Source: Ectocarpus siliculosus (taxonomy: Eukaryota > Sar > Phaeophyceae > Ectocarpales > Ectocarpaceae). From it: a DNA stretch of 64,000 nt. Under the pieces are notes generated by a model, which saw only the letters and a list, made by a program, of their open reading frames with translations, made no database searches and was not told where the DNA came from. Of this stretch, positions 23,561 to 36,032 are shown piece after piece. The number at the start of each line of letters is the position of its first letter. The stretch's first letter is position 1. The stretch is from the NCBI GenBank assembly GCA_000310025.1, contig FN648398.1, positions 263,837 to 327,836 of the forward strand, given 5' to 3'. The position numbers were made by a program, and so were the translations under genes.

Positions 23561-24593
23561 ATAGATGGTCCACCCCCATGTAGGTGTAGGTGGAAGACAG
23601 AGATGGGGGTTTCGTGTTCCCGTTTCCGTTTTTTTTCAGGTTTTTGTAGGGGTAGTGTGGCGCCTGCGCTGCGCTGCAGAGTTGTGATGGTACCCCTAGC
23701 CTACCCATTGGAGCCATCGCCTCTTGCTGTACTTGGCAAACCTGGTACATGGTGCGGTTTTCAGAAGGGGTCGTGGAACATTTCGCAAAGAACGCCAAGA
23801 TTGGTTGTTGGATCGTGTTGGAAATTCGGCGATGCATACCGTATTCCACTTTAATGACGTGACCATCGTGCTACAACCACCTTGTGGTAGGAGGAATTGT
23901 TATTGGTGTGTACGTTTTTTATGTATGGCTTGTTGCTGTGCCGTTTTGCGGTATGTCGTCTTTGGTCCGTTTCTCCTCCGTCTGCCTGTTTGCTGGCTGT
24001 TGCACTTTTTTTCTGTATAGCGACAACCGTTTCCCGTTGCTCAGGCGTTTGATTTCTTGCAGTTTGCCCCCCGTTCTGTGTTGCGCTATGAGTTTTTGTT
24101 TCCGTCGGTGCGAACGTGAGTCTTGTCTTCATCCGCCCGAAGAGCTAAATAGATGATTTGGTAGAACCTCGAAAAATACGAATAACTACCGCACGGGTGG
24201 TAGAAAATGCGTTCATGTGATCAAAATTCTCTCCTCGACCGAGACCGTTCACCCATGCAAGGAAGGCGAGTTCCCATTCTATCGACATTCACACGGCCAT
24301 CATGGTCCCATGCTCACAAAGTAAGGCGGTGAAGCGTGACGATACAAGGCGATGGTATCGTACCGAGGAAGCGTGCTCTGTGTGACCAGTCATAACTTAT
24401 GTTTGCACGTGTTGGAGCTCAAACTCTGTCCGGGGTTCACTCGCGGTAGCACGCAACCGCACCTTGAAGTGAGTGAGAGCGTCCCTTGCCGTAGCCAGGA
24501 GAAGAAGAGCAAGCAAAAAAACACACACCTACTTTGTATCACAGACAGATTCCGGTGTGTGGATACAGTGGGGGGCCCTCTATAGTGCCAGGG

Positions 24594-25803
24594 TATTCTA
24601 CCGGCACTATACCGGGCACTGACACTGTTCAGAATAATGGTGCCCCAAAGTGCTGATTTGGCACTATTGATGCTTCGAATGTCCCTCAATAGTGCCGATC
24701 CGGCACTATTGAGGTGTTTGATTTAATCGTGTGGCGCTCGCGCTTGGCGGGGCCAACAGAGTACGAAATGGATCGACCTTGAAATTGGTGAAGTTCTAAG
24801 CGTGGGTGTGAGCAGACTTTCACGCGACACAGTGGTAGAGTTCGTTGCAAGACAAAAAAGAAGAAAAATAACAATCGGAAAAAAGAAACACGACGACAGC
24901 AGTGCACTGTAAAAAAACAAACGACCACTACTGCAGCTGTAATCTCCCCCCCTCACTACGTCGCGATAAACTCTCTCATGTCTGCCTGGCGCATCTGCTT
25001 CGATGTTGCAAAAAAAAAAAAAATACAAGTACGACAGGAAGCGCACCGCCAGGCAAACAAACAACCATGTGGCGCGGCCATGAGGGGCTTGCGGTATCCT
25101 GTCTGGTTGAAGGCACAGATAGTTCACCTTCCGCACATAGGATGGTGCACCTCTGCGCAGAGCTCTTTGGGTCTGCAGCAGCACGTGTTCCGTCTTTTCT
25201 GTGTTGCATCTGTGTCCGCTGTCTTGTGTGTGTGCGTCTGCATTATTACTTCATCGACTGCACTAACCGGCTGACCTATGAAAAGACTGTGCGGTTGAAA
25301 ACACAAAACACTTTTGAATGCCACCCCATGAGGGGGGCGGCATGGGGGAGGCTAAGATATTCTCTGCATTCAACACAGAAACGGTAGAAGCAGAAGAAAA
25401 GTGGACGTGTCTACCAAGGCTGCTTCCTTGCACTCGAGTTCGTTTTGGAGTGTTTTCACTTTCACTATCATTCTCCTTGCTTTCACTGCCATCACTTTTT
25501 TTATTTTTACAGCTAGTTTTCGGCAGTTCTTGTCAAGGCCTGCGTCGTTTGCTGTGGGGAAGGTCATCTGGCTCGAAGTTCGTGATCTCTTCCACTCCAT
25601 GCTCCCCTCCTCCGTTGCTGTTTTGGTCGTTCTGGTGTGTGTGTAGTGAACGACACTATTGCGGACCGTGGTACCCAACCGGTACTATATCGGGGCCGGC
25701 CTCAATAGTTGCGGGGCGGCACTATTGAAGGCGCTGTCTGTGCCCAGAGATTTTACCGGCACTCTACCGGGCACGGTACTGTTCAATCTGCACTATGGAA
25801 CCC
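24594..25803. repeat. Region bracketed by direct repeats and GGCACTAT hairpins
   Basis: A segment of about 50 bp (TTCTACCGGCACTATACCGGGCAC and following) at 24594 recurs in the same orientation at 25749. Inside each lies a hairpin built on one motif: a perfect stem at 24685-24715 (CCTCAATAGTGCCG ... CGGCACTATTGAGG) and an imperfect one at 25700-25731. Further GGCACTAT or ATAGTGCC copies are scattered near both ends. The layout suggests a non-autonomous element of about 1.2 kb with repeated subterminal motifs. No transposase frame was found between the ends. Confidence 0.55.
25225..25345. repeat. Dispersed repeat, copy 2
   Basis: This copy matches 10960-11090 in the same orientation, including GTGCGGTTGAAAACAC and AAACACTTTT. 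It sits inside the 24594-25803 bracketed region, so the repeat may be part of that element. Confidence 0.7.
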
Positions 25804-26465
25804 CCCCCACAGTACTCGCTCTATCCTCTTTGTTCGCGTTCGTTTGCCCATGAAGTTGTGTTTTCTTTCACCCATCCGAAACCACCAAGCTCGGTGTGCT
25901 CTGGGTCTCGCTTAGTTCCACAGAGGCGGGCAGCAGCAAGGGGAACGGTTGTGAGGTATCGCACCGGATTTTCCAGGTCCTCTTCGCTTGTACCTCTTGT
26001 TCTGGAAATTACAGTTTAGTGTAATGGAAGACGAGTTTGAGCGCTCGCGAAGTCCTGCTTGTTTGATGATCATTGAGTCGGTTGGTGAAATTTGAAAACA
26101 CTCGTGGGTTTTGTTTTTGTGGTTGTGCGCTTGGCCGACGCATCTTCCCGGCATTAGCATGGATGTTGATATCCCCGAAGCAGTCTGTGCGGGATCTTCC
26201 CGTCATTGATCACTGTCGTCATTCAGCGACGAAACAACGCCGAGTTCTAGCCACGAAAATCGCAACCCGCGAAGCCATCTTGCATGGCAAACGCCATTGT
26301 CAACGCTTGCTTCCCTGCCAATTTCCCCCCAAAGCATGAATGACCGTTCTGGCAATAAATGGGGGTAACTCATTGCGGACTTGCACGTTGCCCAGGCGAG
26401 TGTACCTTGCAGACCCAGGGTGTGTTTGCACCGACCGAATCCCCGACACCGGCTCTAATTGCGTA

Positions 26466-29400
26466 TTATTGTTGCACCACGGGATAAACTAGTGAATACC
26501 CAGCCCCCGCCGCCTCTGCGTTTCCCCCAAGACCTGCCGCTGCCGCTGTTCGGTGCTTTTCCGGGGGACGAAACACGGAGTCGAGGGCGATGCTGAGGGT
26601 GTCATCGATAACCCGGACGATCATACCTTGAAGCAAGGGGCACACGAACTCCAGGCACGGGTTGGAATTAACCTGCGTCGAAATTGGCCGTATTTCAAGT
26701 GTTGTTAGGGCGAGTACAATGGGTAGATACGCGAGAGACCAGACACGTGACTCCCGAATGATATTCACACCTGCTTCTTGCTGACCTTCGATCATGGGTT
26801 CGAGACGCGCAAGTTAGTGTTACGGAGAATATTGCCGAACGTCACGCGTGTCAGAGCCCTCTGAGTCGACGGATAGGGCTGTGGCGTATATGGAACGTTG
26901 TTTCAATAGGTCGTTTTGATGGCGGTGACTTCAAGTATCTTGTTGCCCCTGCAACCACCTGCTTTGTTTCTTAATCCGGCAAAGTTGAGTCCTGCCCGAA
27001 AAAGAATCGGTGATCTACGAACAGAGATCTCATTGAGGTGCGAAAGAAAAATCAAAACACGCTGTAGACTAGCTGTGTAGGCCATGGCAGAGAGAAAATT
27101 GGCGAATACATGGAGTAGCCCACCGCATACGACGTAAGGAAACACACCCGCGTGACAAGCACGAGTTGTTTTCTGTACCTCATATTGCCGCCGTGTGAGT
27201 TATAGTGTGGTCCGAGTACCAATAGTCTCCCAATATTTGAGAGTGATTTCATGTTTGGGCTCAATTTGATCCGTAACATTATTGCCACCGGGTGTGGTAT
27301 TGTGTGTGGGGTTCGTCATCGAATGTCGAATATGGTGCACGAGAAGAGCAGAGTAGTGCAATTTGTGGATTCGAAGGTTGTGAGTGGACAACGGAAAGGA
27401 AAACATCTCCTTGGAATATCCAGATCGCTATGTTCAGACAACATTGTCGTTAGTGGCCATACCTCGATGAGGTAGACTCGAAGATCATCGTCAACCATGA
27501 AGTCGTACCCGAGGAGTTCGAACGCGTAGGGACGGCCTCGCCTGTTTATCCCCGCCTGTGAAGCCGCGGCGACGGAAGTCGCTACCATCGAGTGCATCCG
27601 TGGCCGCAGAGTTTGCTCAACCCACCCGCAAGCATTCCCCTTGTGAATCGACCTATGCGACGGACAGGGCAGGTATATGGCTTGAAACACCGCACCGTGT
27701 CTTCGAAGGGAAAGGAATTTCGACTGTTAAAACGAATGTTGGTGCCATACGTTGAGGCTCAAAGAACATTTAACGTCACCACGTTTGACGAATACCACTC
27801 GCATGCGACATCGGTGGTGGGTTGTGCTTCAACTAATCTGGGAGAGTTGTCGTGTGTACGCACACCCAAAGCTTGTTCATTGATTGCTGCGTTTCGTCTC
27901 GACGTTTCCATCAAGTGCGATGCATCTCAGCCGTCTGCCAAGGATCGAAACCTAAATCCAGGTGAAATTCCGATGCCCAACCATTCGCTCATCAAGATGA
28001 GCTATACATGTCAAACCTACAGTAGAGTTCGTTTTCACATTACTCAAGACTCGTTTCTCCTTCATCAAGCACAGCACACTGCACCTACGTGGTAGCCAAG
28101 GTACGCACTGCTGTCTAGATAGCCTCTTCAACAACAAAATCGTATGACCAGGAAAATTCAGTCGAAGCGATCAAGCCACACACGGAAGATATTGTGATGT
28201 ACAACCTTTCGCGTGAGGGGTCATCATCGCCACATCCAGAAAACACTTTTCCTGCTCTGGACTCACTCATCCCCGTCGAGCCAATCCTGAAGGTCAGCTA
28301 AGGTGAGCTTGTTGCCGGGCTCGTCGTGGCCATAGCTAGGACTCCGACGCTGAACGGCATTGTTCGTCAGGTGGATGAACTGAGGCCATCAAGCGTAAGC
28401 ATGGCCGGGGGAACACAACAACGCATCTATGTTCAAAGAGAGTGCACCGAGGATGGGCAGGGAATCTTAGCCAATTCGATTTGAATCGTTTGCTATGCGC
28501 GGAGAAGTGGGGCCACCTCGCTAGCGAAACGAAAGAGCGTGCGCCTATCGCCGAATCTTGACGGTGGAAGCTAGGGTGTGGATATCGTACTCTTTACACA
28601 CAATCATCCACTCCGATACACTTTAGAAGCGTATTCAACGCCTATGCACACAGACGTATCTCAGGAACAGGACCTGTGTCGGCGTTGCAGCCAAATCAAG
28701 CGGAGGGGGTACTGACTGTGTTCATCCTCACCCGGTCTTTCACCTTGCTGGGGTGATTGCTGTACCTCACCGAGCTGGTCCGTACGTAGGCGTCTTGGTG
28801 ACACCACGCCCTCAACGGACAAGGAGGCGGAGGTGACGAAACGCCGCCACCGCCGAAGACGCTGCTGCCGTTGGCGGGTGCCGCCTTCGGCTCTCCTCGC
28901 TCCTCAACACTTCCCGCCTTCTCCGACAGCTGGCTCTCCGAATCCGAAGATACTCTAGCCGTACCTTTGCTAGCATGGCCTCTGGGTGTTTGTTGTTGCT
29001 GAAATGGCTTCGATCGTCTTCGCCAGGACCGGGTGGACGGGTCGGCAACGACCAGGACGAAGAGACGGATGTCGAACTTTCGGCCTCGGACCAACAGCGG
29101 CCGTTCGATGTATCGCTGCACGACCCACCCACTACGCCCGGCTTTATTGTCCGTGGCGTCTACGATGCCCAGGACATCCTGGGAGGCAACGAAAACGACG
29201 CACCAGGGGGAAAGGCTCAGGCCGGTGGGGGTGGCCCAGTTCGCAACGGCTGGCGGAACTGACAATAGTAAGGTTTTTGCACAGGTTGGATGGAAGAAGC
29301 TATACACGCCGACAGGCAATTGTTTCCACGACATCCTCATGAGGAACACTTAGGATTGCAGCGACGGCGAGGTGTAAGGGAGAATGCAGGTCTCTCGCAA

Positions 29401-32400
29401 GGAGTAACGACGGCAGAAACGCTGACATGAATTCATCGCTGAAACGTCGGATAGAAACCCTGATGGCAAAGCCGACAAAGCCGACAAAGCGAGCCAAGCC
29501 GACAGAGCAAGCAACACGAGCAAAGTCAGCAAAGCCAGCAAAGCCAGCAAAGCCAGCAAAGCCAGCAAAGCCAGCACAGCCAGCTAGATATCTTGGCCAC
29601 CGAAGTGGTGAATGCGACGTTTGGACCGTCCGACAGTACCACCGCGGCGCTCGCACCGGTGATACCTCTATTTATCCCTGCGGGAGAGATCAATTACGGT
29701 TATCCGAGGATAAACGAATAGCAACCACCTCCCACACCGCGGGGACCCAGCCAACAGCACGTGCGTTGCATGACAGCCGAGGAAGAATATTCAATGTACG
29801 GTGGGCAGGCAGCGGAGGGGCATCATGGTCGACGATCGCGAGATCGGGACGAGGGGGGGATAGCTCGAAAGTGGGGATTTTGCGTGCTACAGTAGGTGGA
29901 TCTCGTTTACCTCGAGGGAACAACAAACTTGTATCCCAAAGCCACAGTTTGAGTTTGCGGCCGGCTTGACCACCCACGTCGGCATGCCCCCGGCCGACGT
30001 CGCTGGATCCACATCGCTGCTGCTCTTGCGCCTATTTTTCCCTGCTCCATCTGGTTTGATGTCGTTGGCGATGCTATTTCTTGTCGAATCGCCCTCGGTA
30101 AGATCGATGTTATCGGTCCCTTGGTTGCCCTTCACCATCTGAATGCCGCCTCTAGTGCTACGCTTTGGAGTTTGATCATTTGACCCTTTTTTGGAAGCTC
30201 CTCCTCCCCCTTTCCCTTCTCTTGCTATTGGGTTCGCGGAACGCCCCTCATCCCCTTCTTCTCCATCTATCTTCGTTGCTGTCGCAATGACAACCCGAGG
30301 GATTGGACCGTTTCTCCCATTCCCCGATCTGACCGTGCTCGATTCAGCAGCGGCACCAAGCGACTCCGAGCAGTTGCTGACCGGAGCGATGTCGTTTTCT
30401 TGTGCGGTAACGTCATCGGGTGGCAACGGTGAACTCGCCACGTCCTCTGGACATTCCTCGTCCTCTGGACGTTCCTCCAGAGAGACTTTGTCCGTAGGGG
30501 TTTGCGCAAAAGGCCCTGGCGACCGGGGAGCCGGAGGGGGCGACGCCGATCGCACTACCGTTTGCGGCGGGCACGATTCGGCGGCATCATGACCGGAGAA
30601 ATCCGTTTCGGACGTCACTGCTACTTCCGGCACCTTACCTCCCGCCACGGGAGCGACCATGTTCGTTTTACAACCCGACACCGATCGCACAACCGCTCCT
30701 AACGGGCGAGAGACGCAGCCGCCTCCGGTGAGCACTACGTCTTCGACCGCCGTGTCCGGTGCCAGCGTCAAAATTGGCTTAGCGGGCATGACCGATGACG
30801 TCTCTGCCGTTCTTTGCTGCGAAGGAGACGTCTGTGCCAACGGTGGAAGAGGAGGTTCTTGCGCTGGGATCGTCGTCGAAGAAGCTTCGGACGGGTCCCC
30901 CATCGCTGCACAAGCGGCAAGAAACGCCGCGCGGTCGTCGCCGACATTGCCTTGTTTGCCGCTCGCGCTACCGAGGTTGAGGTCTCTGCCGTGAGGGTTG
31001 CCGGGGGCCTTCGAAGACCGCACGGCACCGCCCGAAAGGTAGAAGGTCTGCGGAACGATCCCGGTAACGGATTGGCCCTCGGAGGCACAGTAGGCGCGAA
31101 GGCTCTGCCAAAGGCCCTGAACCCAGGTCAGGGTCAAACGTTACGAGAGGCAGATGAGACGATGGAGGTATGGCCTAGTGGATAGTGGTGAGTGCAGTTT
31201 TCTTGTTTTGAGGACGTGCTCTATGTCTCCGTTGGTGTTTTTGTTCGAGTAAGGGAAGAATTGGACGTACCTTCGCACTCTAGAAGCGCGTGCGGACATG
31301 AGATTCATGTACCGTAAACTACGGAGTTTCCCCCCCCCGGGGAGGGGATCGCTTTTTTTCTGAAACCAAACCCGCCGGGGGGAAAGTGACGTTCGGCGGG
31401 GGGTTAGTTTTTTTTTGTCCAATGCTACCCCGGGGGAAAGGCCCCCCCCCGGGGGGCTTGTGCAAAATAATGATGGTCCACACACCACACACACAGAGCG
31501 TGGCGAAACTGAGATGAATAATGTTTACGAGCAAGCGTCCAACAAGCAGAGGGAGGAGGAACGACAAGAGCAACGAAGGCGAAGAGAAAAAAGACAGCAA
31601 GGCGGACAGCAACTGGGGGAGTTTGTCTCCTCCCGCGAGTGATTCCAAGAAGAGGAAGGACCCGCCTTCCAGAGAGTACCCGCAGATCTGCAAATGAATT
31701 TTCCGTCCCACATCATGCTTTTTGTGCTCTGCGATGCAACAAAATCGACTCAGAAAGTTAGGGAAATACTTTCCCCCGAGGGGAACTCGTGGGAAAACTG
31801 GTACCCCGGGAAGAAATTGAAATACCCGGGGGGATCTTCTTTCATTGGTCGAAAACGATCTACCCCGGGGCTAAATCGACGAAACCATGCTTCCAGGCCG
31901 AAAAGGTAATGGGGGGGGGGGGGGGTGTACTAGGGGGGGGGAACTCCGTAGTTTACGGTACACTAGAAGGAAGGCGAAGGGAATGGTAGATACGGAAAAC
32001 CACAAACTACCATCGACAGTGGACGAGGCAGAAAAATGGACAGAAATATAAGAGACAGAGCGACACTATACCCTACTGAGAAAACCAGCTAAAGATATGG
32101 CCTCATCACGACCCACCTTCTTCGAGACAAGTGTGTCGTTGAACTCGAAGTGGTTCACGGCTTGTCGCAAATTCACGTCCAAGTTGGTTCCCTCGATCAC
32201 TGGTCGCGAAGCGTACATCTCCCACCACAAAATTAAAAGTCTTGTTGCTGTGAGCGATGCGTGGCGGGAACATGACATAAAGAGGAGACAAGAAACACAA
32301 AGACGAAGAGGCCGGACCGTGCAAATCGAAGCGCGAGTTTTTCAGTGAGGAATAGGGATAGGAATCCACGACAAACGGAAAGGAGACGCCAGGGAATTTT

Positions 32401-34273
32401 TTCTTTGTGGTCGTCACAAGCCATGTTGGTACAGAAAGAGGCGTTCGTTGGGTTAGCGCCAGGTCTCGTGAAGAAATTTAGTCAACCCTATCTCAATCGG
32501 CCCGACAAGTGACAAGACTGTGAATCCTGCCTGGAGTTATAGCAGACGCGATCGGATGGAGTGAGCTGTATGCAACGAGCAACAGAAGTAATGTCTTCAT
32601 GCCTCGACGGGGAGGGTTGCACGTGATTACGAGATGTAGCTTTTGCGTTTGTTCCACAAAACTCATGTCCTACTGTACACGTAGAAACATCTTGGTAACC
32701 GCTCTCTAGGGCACCGGCAACAGAATCCAACCGCAATTGAAAGGTATGGCATTTCTACAGTACATCACATTTCAGTCTGTCTGTCCTCGTCCATGAGGTA
32801 CACACCTGTACCCAGCCTTGCTTCCTACGCTTTTGGCATGTTTTTTCCTTCTCGAGGTGAAGGAGGAGCGGACGACTGTCGCTGCTGATTCATCCTCTTC
32901 TCTTCGAGCGGGTCCCCACCAAGGTCTCCGACGGAACGCCGCCAAAATTGCCCTCGAATTATTCCCAGGAATCACCACATACTTCAATGGTTCCATGCGA
33001 TGACGGGAAACACCCCCAAAAAAAAGCGACGTGAGAACGATAATGCTGTAGCCAGGTGTCTGGAGCGAGTGCAAGTGGTGCGTGGGGGTGCTCATGACGG
33101 CACAGGAAGTTCTCGTGGAACCATATCAAGTGTCGCATGGCGCTTGGAGCAGAACTACTATGTAGCACACAACACTTCGACGATCCTTGTTTCTGGGTAC
33201 GTTTGCCCTGTTATTCTCAACATGGCCCTGCGAATATCGTTCACCGAGGAGCCCGGCCACCGGAGCACTGCATGCGGAGGTAGGACGTTACGTGCCTTAG
33301 CAGACGGCACCAAACCTCAAAAGAGTACCAGTATCTTCTTTTCCCCGAGGCTTGCCCCTTCCCTCCTCTGCGGTGATGCAAATGAGGGCTACAAAGGCTT
33401 TCGTGTAGGATGGGATTCAAGTCTTTATTGGCTTCACGAAGAAGATGAACGATCAAATTCCAAAGGCACCTGCACCTTGAAGGTGATATCGTGAGATGGT
33501 GCCGCCTGTGGTGCCTTGCTTGGATGCCCAATACATTTCTTCCGGCTTCCCTTTATGGAACATGCGATACTCAATACTCTTCACTCACGTTGTTTCGAAC
33601 AACATACCTACGGACAACAAGAGGCATTGCCCAAACTAACTAAGTGGGCTCGTAGCACGACTCTGCAGCCGAAAGTCCATTGGAGTCCACCAGGTGGTTG
33701 ACTCTGCGGCCGATAGTCTACTGGAGTCCACTCTTGCTGTAGGTGGTTGATTTGAAATCCGTCGTGCGCAGTCGTCATAGAACACCTTCCCTCCTCTAGC
33801 TTTCCTAACGCGACTCTCTGAAAACTAGCCCTTGGACCGGCGGGGCAGCTCTGCATGCGTGCATGCGCTGCTGCTGTGAATAGCGCAGAACGTTGCCATG
33901 TCAAGGGGCAAACCGCCTCACTCACCTTGTATCTCACGGGAAGAGAAAAGTCCCCACTCCTGCGACGTTGAAGGGGGCCGTGGGGCACCAGCGAGGCCCC
34001 TTGCGACCCCTGGGCAAGTTGGTCAGTCCCCACTCGTCGAGGCAGTGGTTGCGGCAGCGAGGATCGGCGTGGTGGCATCCTAGCTGCCGTTACTTGACCG
34101 GCGATTTCACCGACGACGGCGGCGGCGTCACGAGTACTTCCTCGAGGAGCCGTGGGCTTGATGGACTTGTGCTGCTGGGGGGACACCGCCACCGCCGACG
34201 ATGACGTTTCTACGGGGCTCAACTTGGGGAGCTTGAGAGGGGGGTTTGCTACGTCCGAACCTGGTGTCGTCAT
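26466..34273 (-). CDS. Tubulin-tyrosine-ligase-like (TTLL) protein
   Basis: TTLL enzymes use ATP to ligate amino acids to tubulin tails in cilia and microtubules. Minus-strand exons in transcript order: 34273-33926, 32981-32804, 32247-32117, 31116-29929, 29178-28732, 28379-28267, 27652-27463, 26672-26466. They total 933 residues with matching phases. Diagnostic blocks run in order: GNNSRAILAAFRRRPWW, QAVNHFEFNDTLVSKK, TWVVKPAANSNCGFGIQ, WVVQRYIERPLLV then GRKFDIRLFVLV, FIHLTNNAVQ, FELLGYDFMVDD, and LIEVNSNPCLE. These include the ATP-grasp lysine, the HLTN loop and the metal-binding E-x-N motif. Exon 4 inserts about 320 Pro/Ser/Glu-rich, probably disordered residues before the ATP-binding core. 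A second Ser-rich insert interrupts the FDIR-to-RTSS region. The first exon is inferred from a strong GTGAGT donor and fitting phase; translation might instead start at the ATG at 32996. The donor of exon 2 is ambiguous by 2 nt. Substrate class (tyrosine, glutamate or glycine) cannot be told. Confidence 0.9.
29520..29585. repeat. 9-bp tandem repeat (AAAGCCAGC)
   Basis: Six or so units of AAAGCCAGC, preceded by related AAAGCCGAC units from about 29468. It lies in a TTLL intron. The frame it produces (Lys-Pro-Ala repeats on the plus strand) is antisense to the gene and not supported as coding. Confidence 0.85.
31308..31962. mobile_element. 655-bp MITE-like element with terminal inverted repeats
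   Basis: The left end TGTACCGTAAACTACGGAG at 31308 is matched by its exact complement CTCCGTAGTTTACGGTACA ending at 31962. In both ends the repeat runs on into a long homopolymer (C-run left, G-run right). The interior has many CCCCGGGG blocks and no transposase frame. It sits in the TTLL intron between 31116 and 32117. No clear target-site duplication was seen. Confidence 0.8.
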
Positions 34274-36032
34274 CGTACCTGAATTACGTAAGCCGTCGTT
34301 GGCGGGCGCTCTCACTGCTTGTGTGTGCGAATATCTTTTCGTCTCGTCCTCCGCCTGTACGTTGGAATATCACGGCGTCGGTATTGCCAAGTGAGCTCAC
34401 GGGGGCAACGCTTTGTTCTACACTGAATCCAGGTACGAGACGCTTGCCATCATGTTAGTCGATGCATCATTTTTTTCAACGGAAATGCGCCTTTGCATGC
34501 ACAGAGCATCATGCGCGAGCAGTCCGCCGACGGACCATATCCTGGGGCTCCGACGAATCAGTTGTTCAGTTCGTGCGGGGGGCACCCTCACCCTGCACAG
34601 TCCCGAGCTGGCACACTCGATGTCCTGAGCATTCAGTACTCAGTACCGGAACGGGGGTGCACCACACACTCGATGAGATTGCTAGGAATACGATGCCGGG
34701 AATGGGCTCGACGCTGCTTTTCCTCCTCGACAATGACCACCAATGGCCCACGTGAGTTTGGCTACATCAGTTTGGCTGCAGCAGTACATCGGCGAACACC
34801 CGCGCACGCCTTCTTTTGTATCTTCAAATGTTGTCCTGCGGCCTGCAGTAGACGTCTAAACTATTACGCCGCCTCTTGTACCGTGGCTTGGGCACGCGTG
34901 GAACACAGTAGTACGCTTGCATGTGTGCGTAGAGCAAGAGGTGAATGCGTAGCACCACAGTTCAGGCTGGAAACGGTGATAAACACTACATGCTGCAATT
35001 GGTCATGCTGCAATGTGGTAAGGATTGTGGTGATTCATCCACAACGGTCGACGCCCTTATAACGACAAGATCCCTCCGGAGTCGGCGGCTCATGAGAACA
35101 CAACAGCAGTGTCGTCGTCATCAAGGGGCGATGCAACTTGGAAATAAAAGCAGGCAGCACGACCAACCCACGGTTGACTGCCAGCTGCGGTGTAACGTTT
35201 CCCAAGCTCAACAGCTTGCACTGCTGACGTGTTTCTCTCACGAATAACCCAGCGAACCCCAACGAACCTACAACAACAGTTAGGGCTATCAGACCAAGCA
35301 CTGTATGTAGAAGGATGGCAGCATGTGGTGCAGGTGCCCGACGACCGGGGGAGGTCCGGCCAGCGTATTCATTGCATTTCGCCGTTTATCTGCATGCTCC
35401 CTCAGTGCTCTGTTCGCGGTCTGGTCGCCAGGAATACTGCTCGACGTTGGTTCATCGTTTACAGCAAGAAGCAAAACGTGCCATTGCAGCAAACGGGAGA
35501 GTCATGCATTCCCCGCCGTAATACATCTAGACTATCGTGTTCTGCTAACCTGGTCTCCATTAATCAAGAAAATTGTTGAACAGAACCGCCTCCTTGCCTA
35601 TGTAAGGACCGGAAAAAAAACGAAGCAAACGAACCAGCCACCAGGCTGACGCCAATGCCGTGTCGCAACGAGACGTGCAGAGCATACAAGAGAACCTCTG
35701 TGTTGGATCACGGTGCACCACATTGCATCCTCTTCGCTTGGGCCTCCCAAGGGCTCTCTCTCCTGTCTGCGCAACTTTCTTGTATGAGACAAGCGGGACT
35801 ACCTAGAATGTCAAATCTTAGACTGCCACTGTTGACCGAAAAGGCCCCCCTTTTGGTCGCACGCTCGTATGAAGTTTTTACCTACCGACTGCATCGACTA
35901 CTTTGCTGAGCCACGTATCGACTGCGCAGCCCGCCGTGAGAGGCGCTTCTCAGAATACTGTACCGGGTTGACCGCCCGTTTACCCCCCCCCCCCCCGCGC
36001 TCCACACCTCCATTCTGCCTGGGTGACATCAG
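34274..36032. other. Divergent intergenic region and unresolved first exon of the helicase gene
   Basis: The TTLL gene (minus) and the helicase gene (plus) are transcribed away from here, so it should hold both promoters. The first helicase exon must also lie here, because the first recognised exon opens after a splice acceptor with an in-frame stop just upstream. One candidate is the short frame from the ATG near 34694, ending at a good GTGAGT donor near 34752, but its phase does not fit the preferred acceptor. No TATA-like or CCAAT-like element stood out. Confidence 0.45.

Larger units (their letters stand above)
23561..26465. other. Convergent intergenic region
   Basis: The rhodanese-fusion gene (plus) and the tubulin-ligase gene (minus) end toward each other here. 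The region contains the palindromic GGCACTAT cluster (24594-25803), a dispersed-repeat copy and only short unrecognised frames. One plus-strand frame (25401-25646) encodes a hydrophobic peptide of 81 residues but has no supporting context. Confidence 0.5.

Noticed and set aside
32981-32996. ATG at 32996 as the start of the TTLL gene
   Set aside because: Kept only as an alternative. The upstream exon 34273-33926 ends in a strong GTGAGT donor and joins in phase at 32981, giving a continuous SLPVRYK-YVVIPGNNS segment.
34694-34752. Short ATG exon with a good GTGAGT donor as the first helicase exon
   Set aside because: Its phase fits only a poor acceptor (CGACTAG at 36058) and not the pyrimidine-rich acceptor at 36032, so it was not included.
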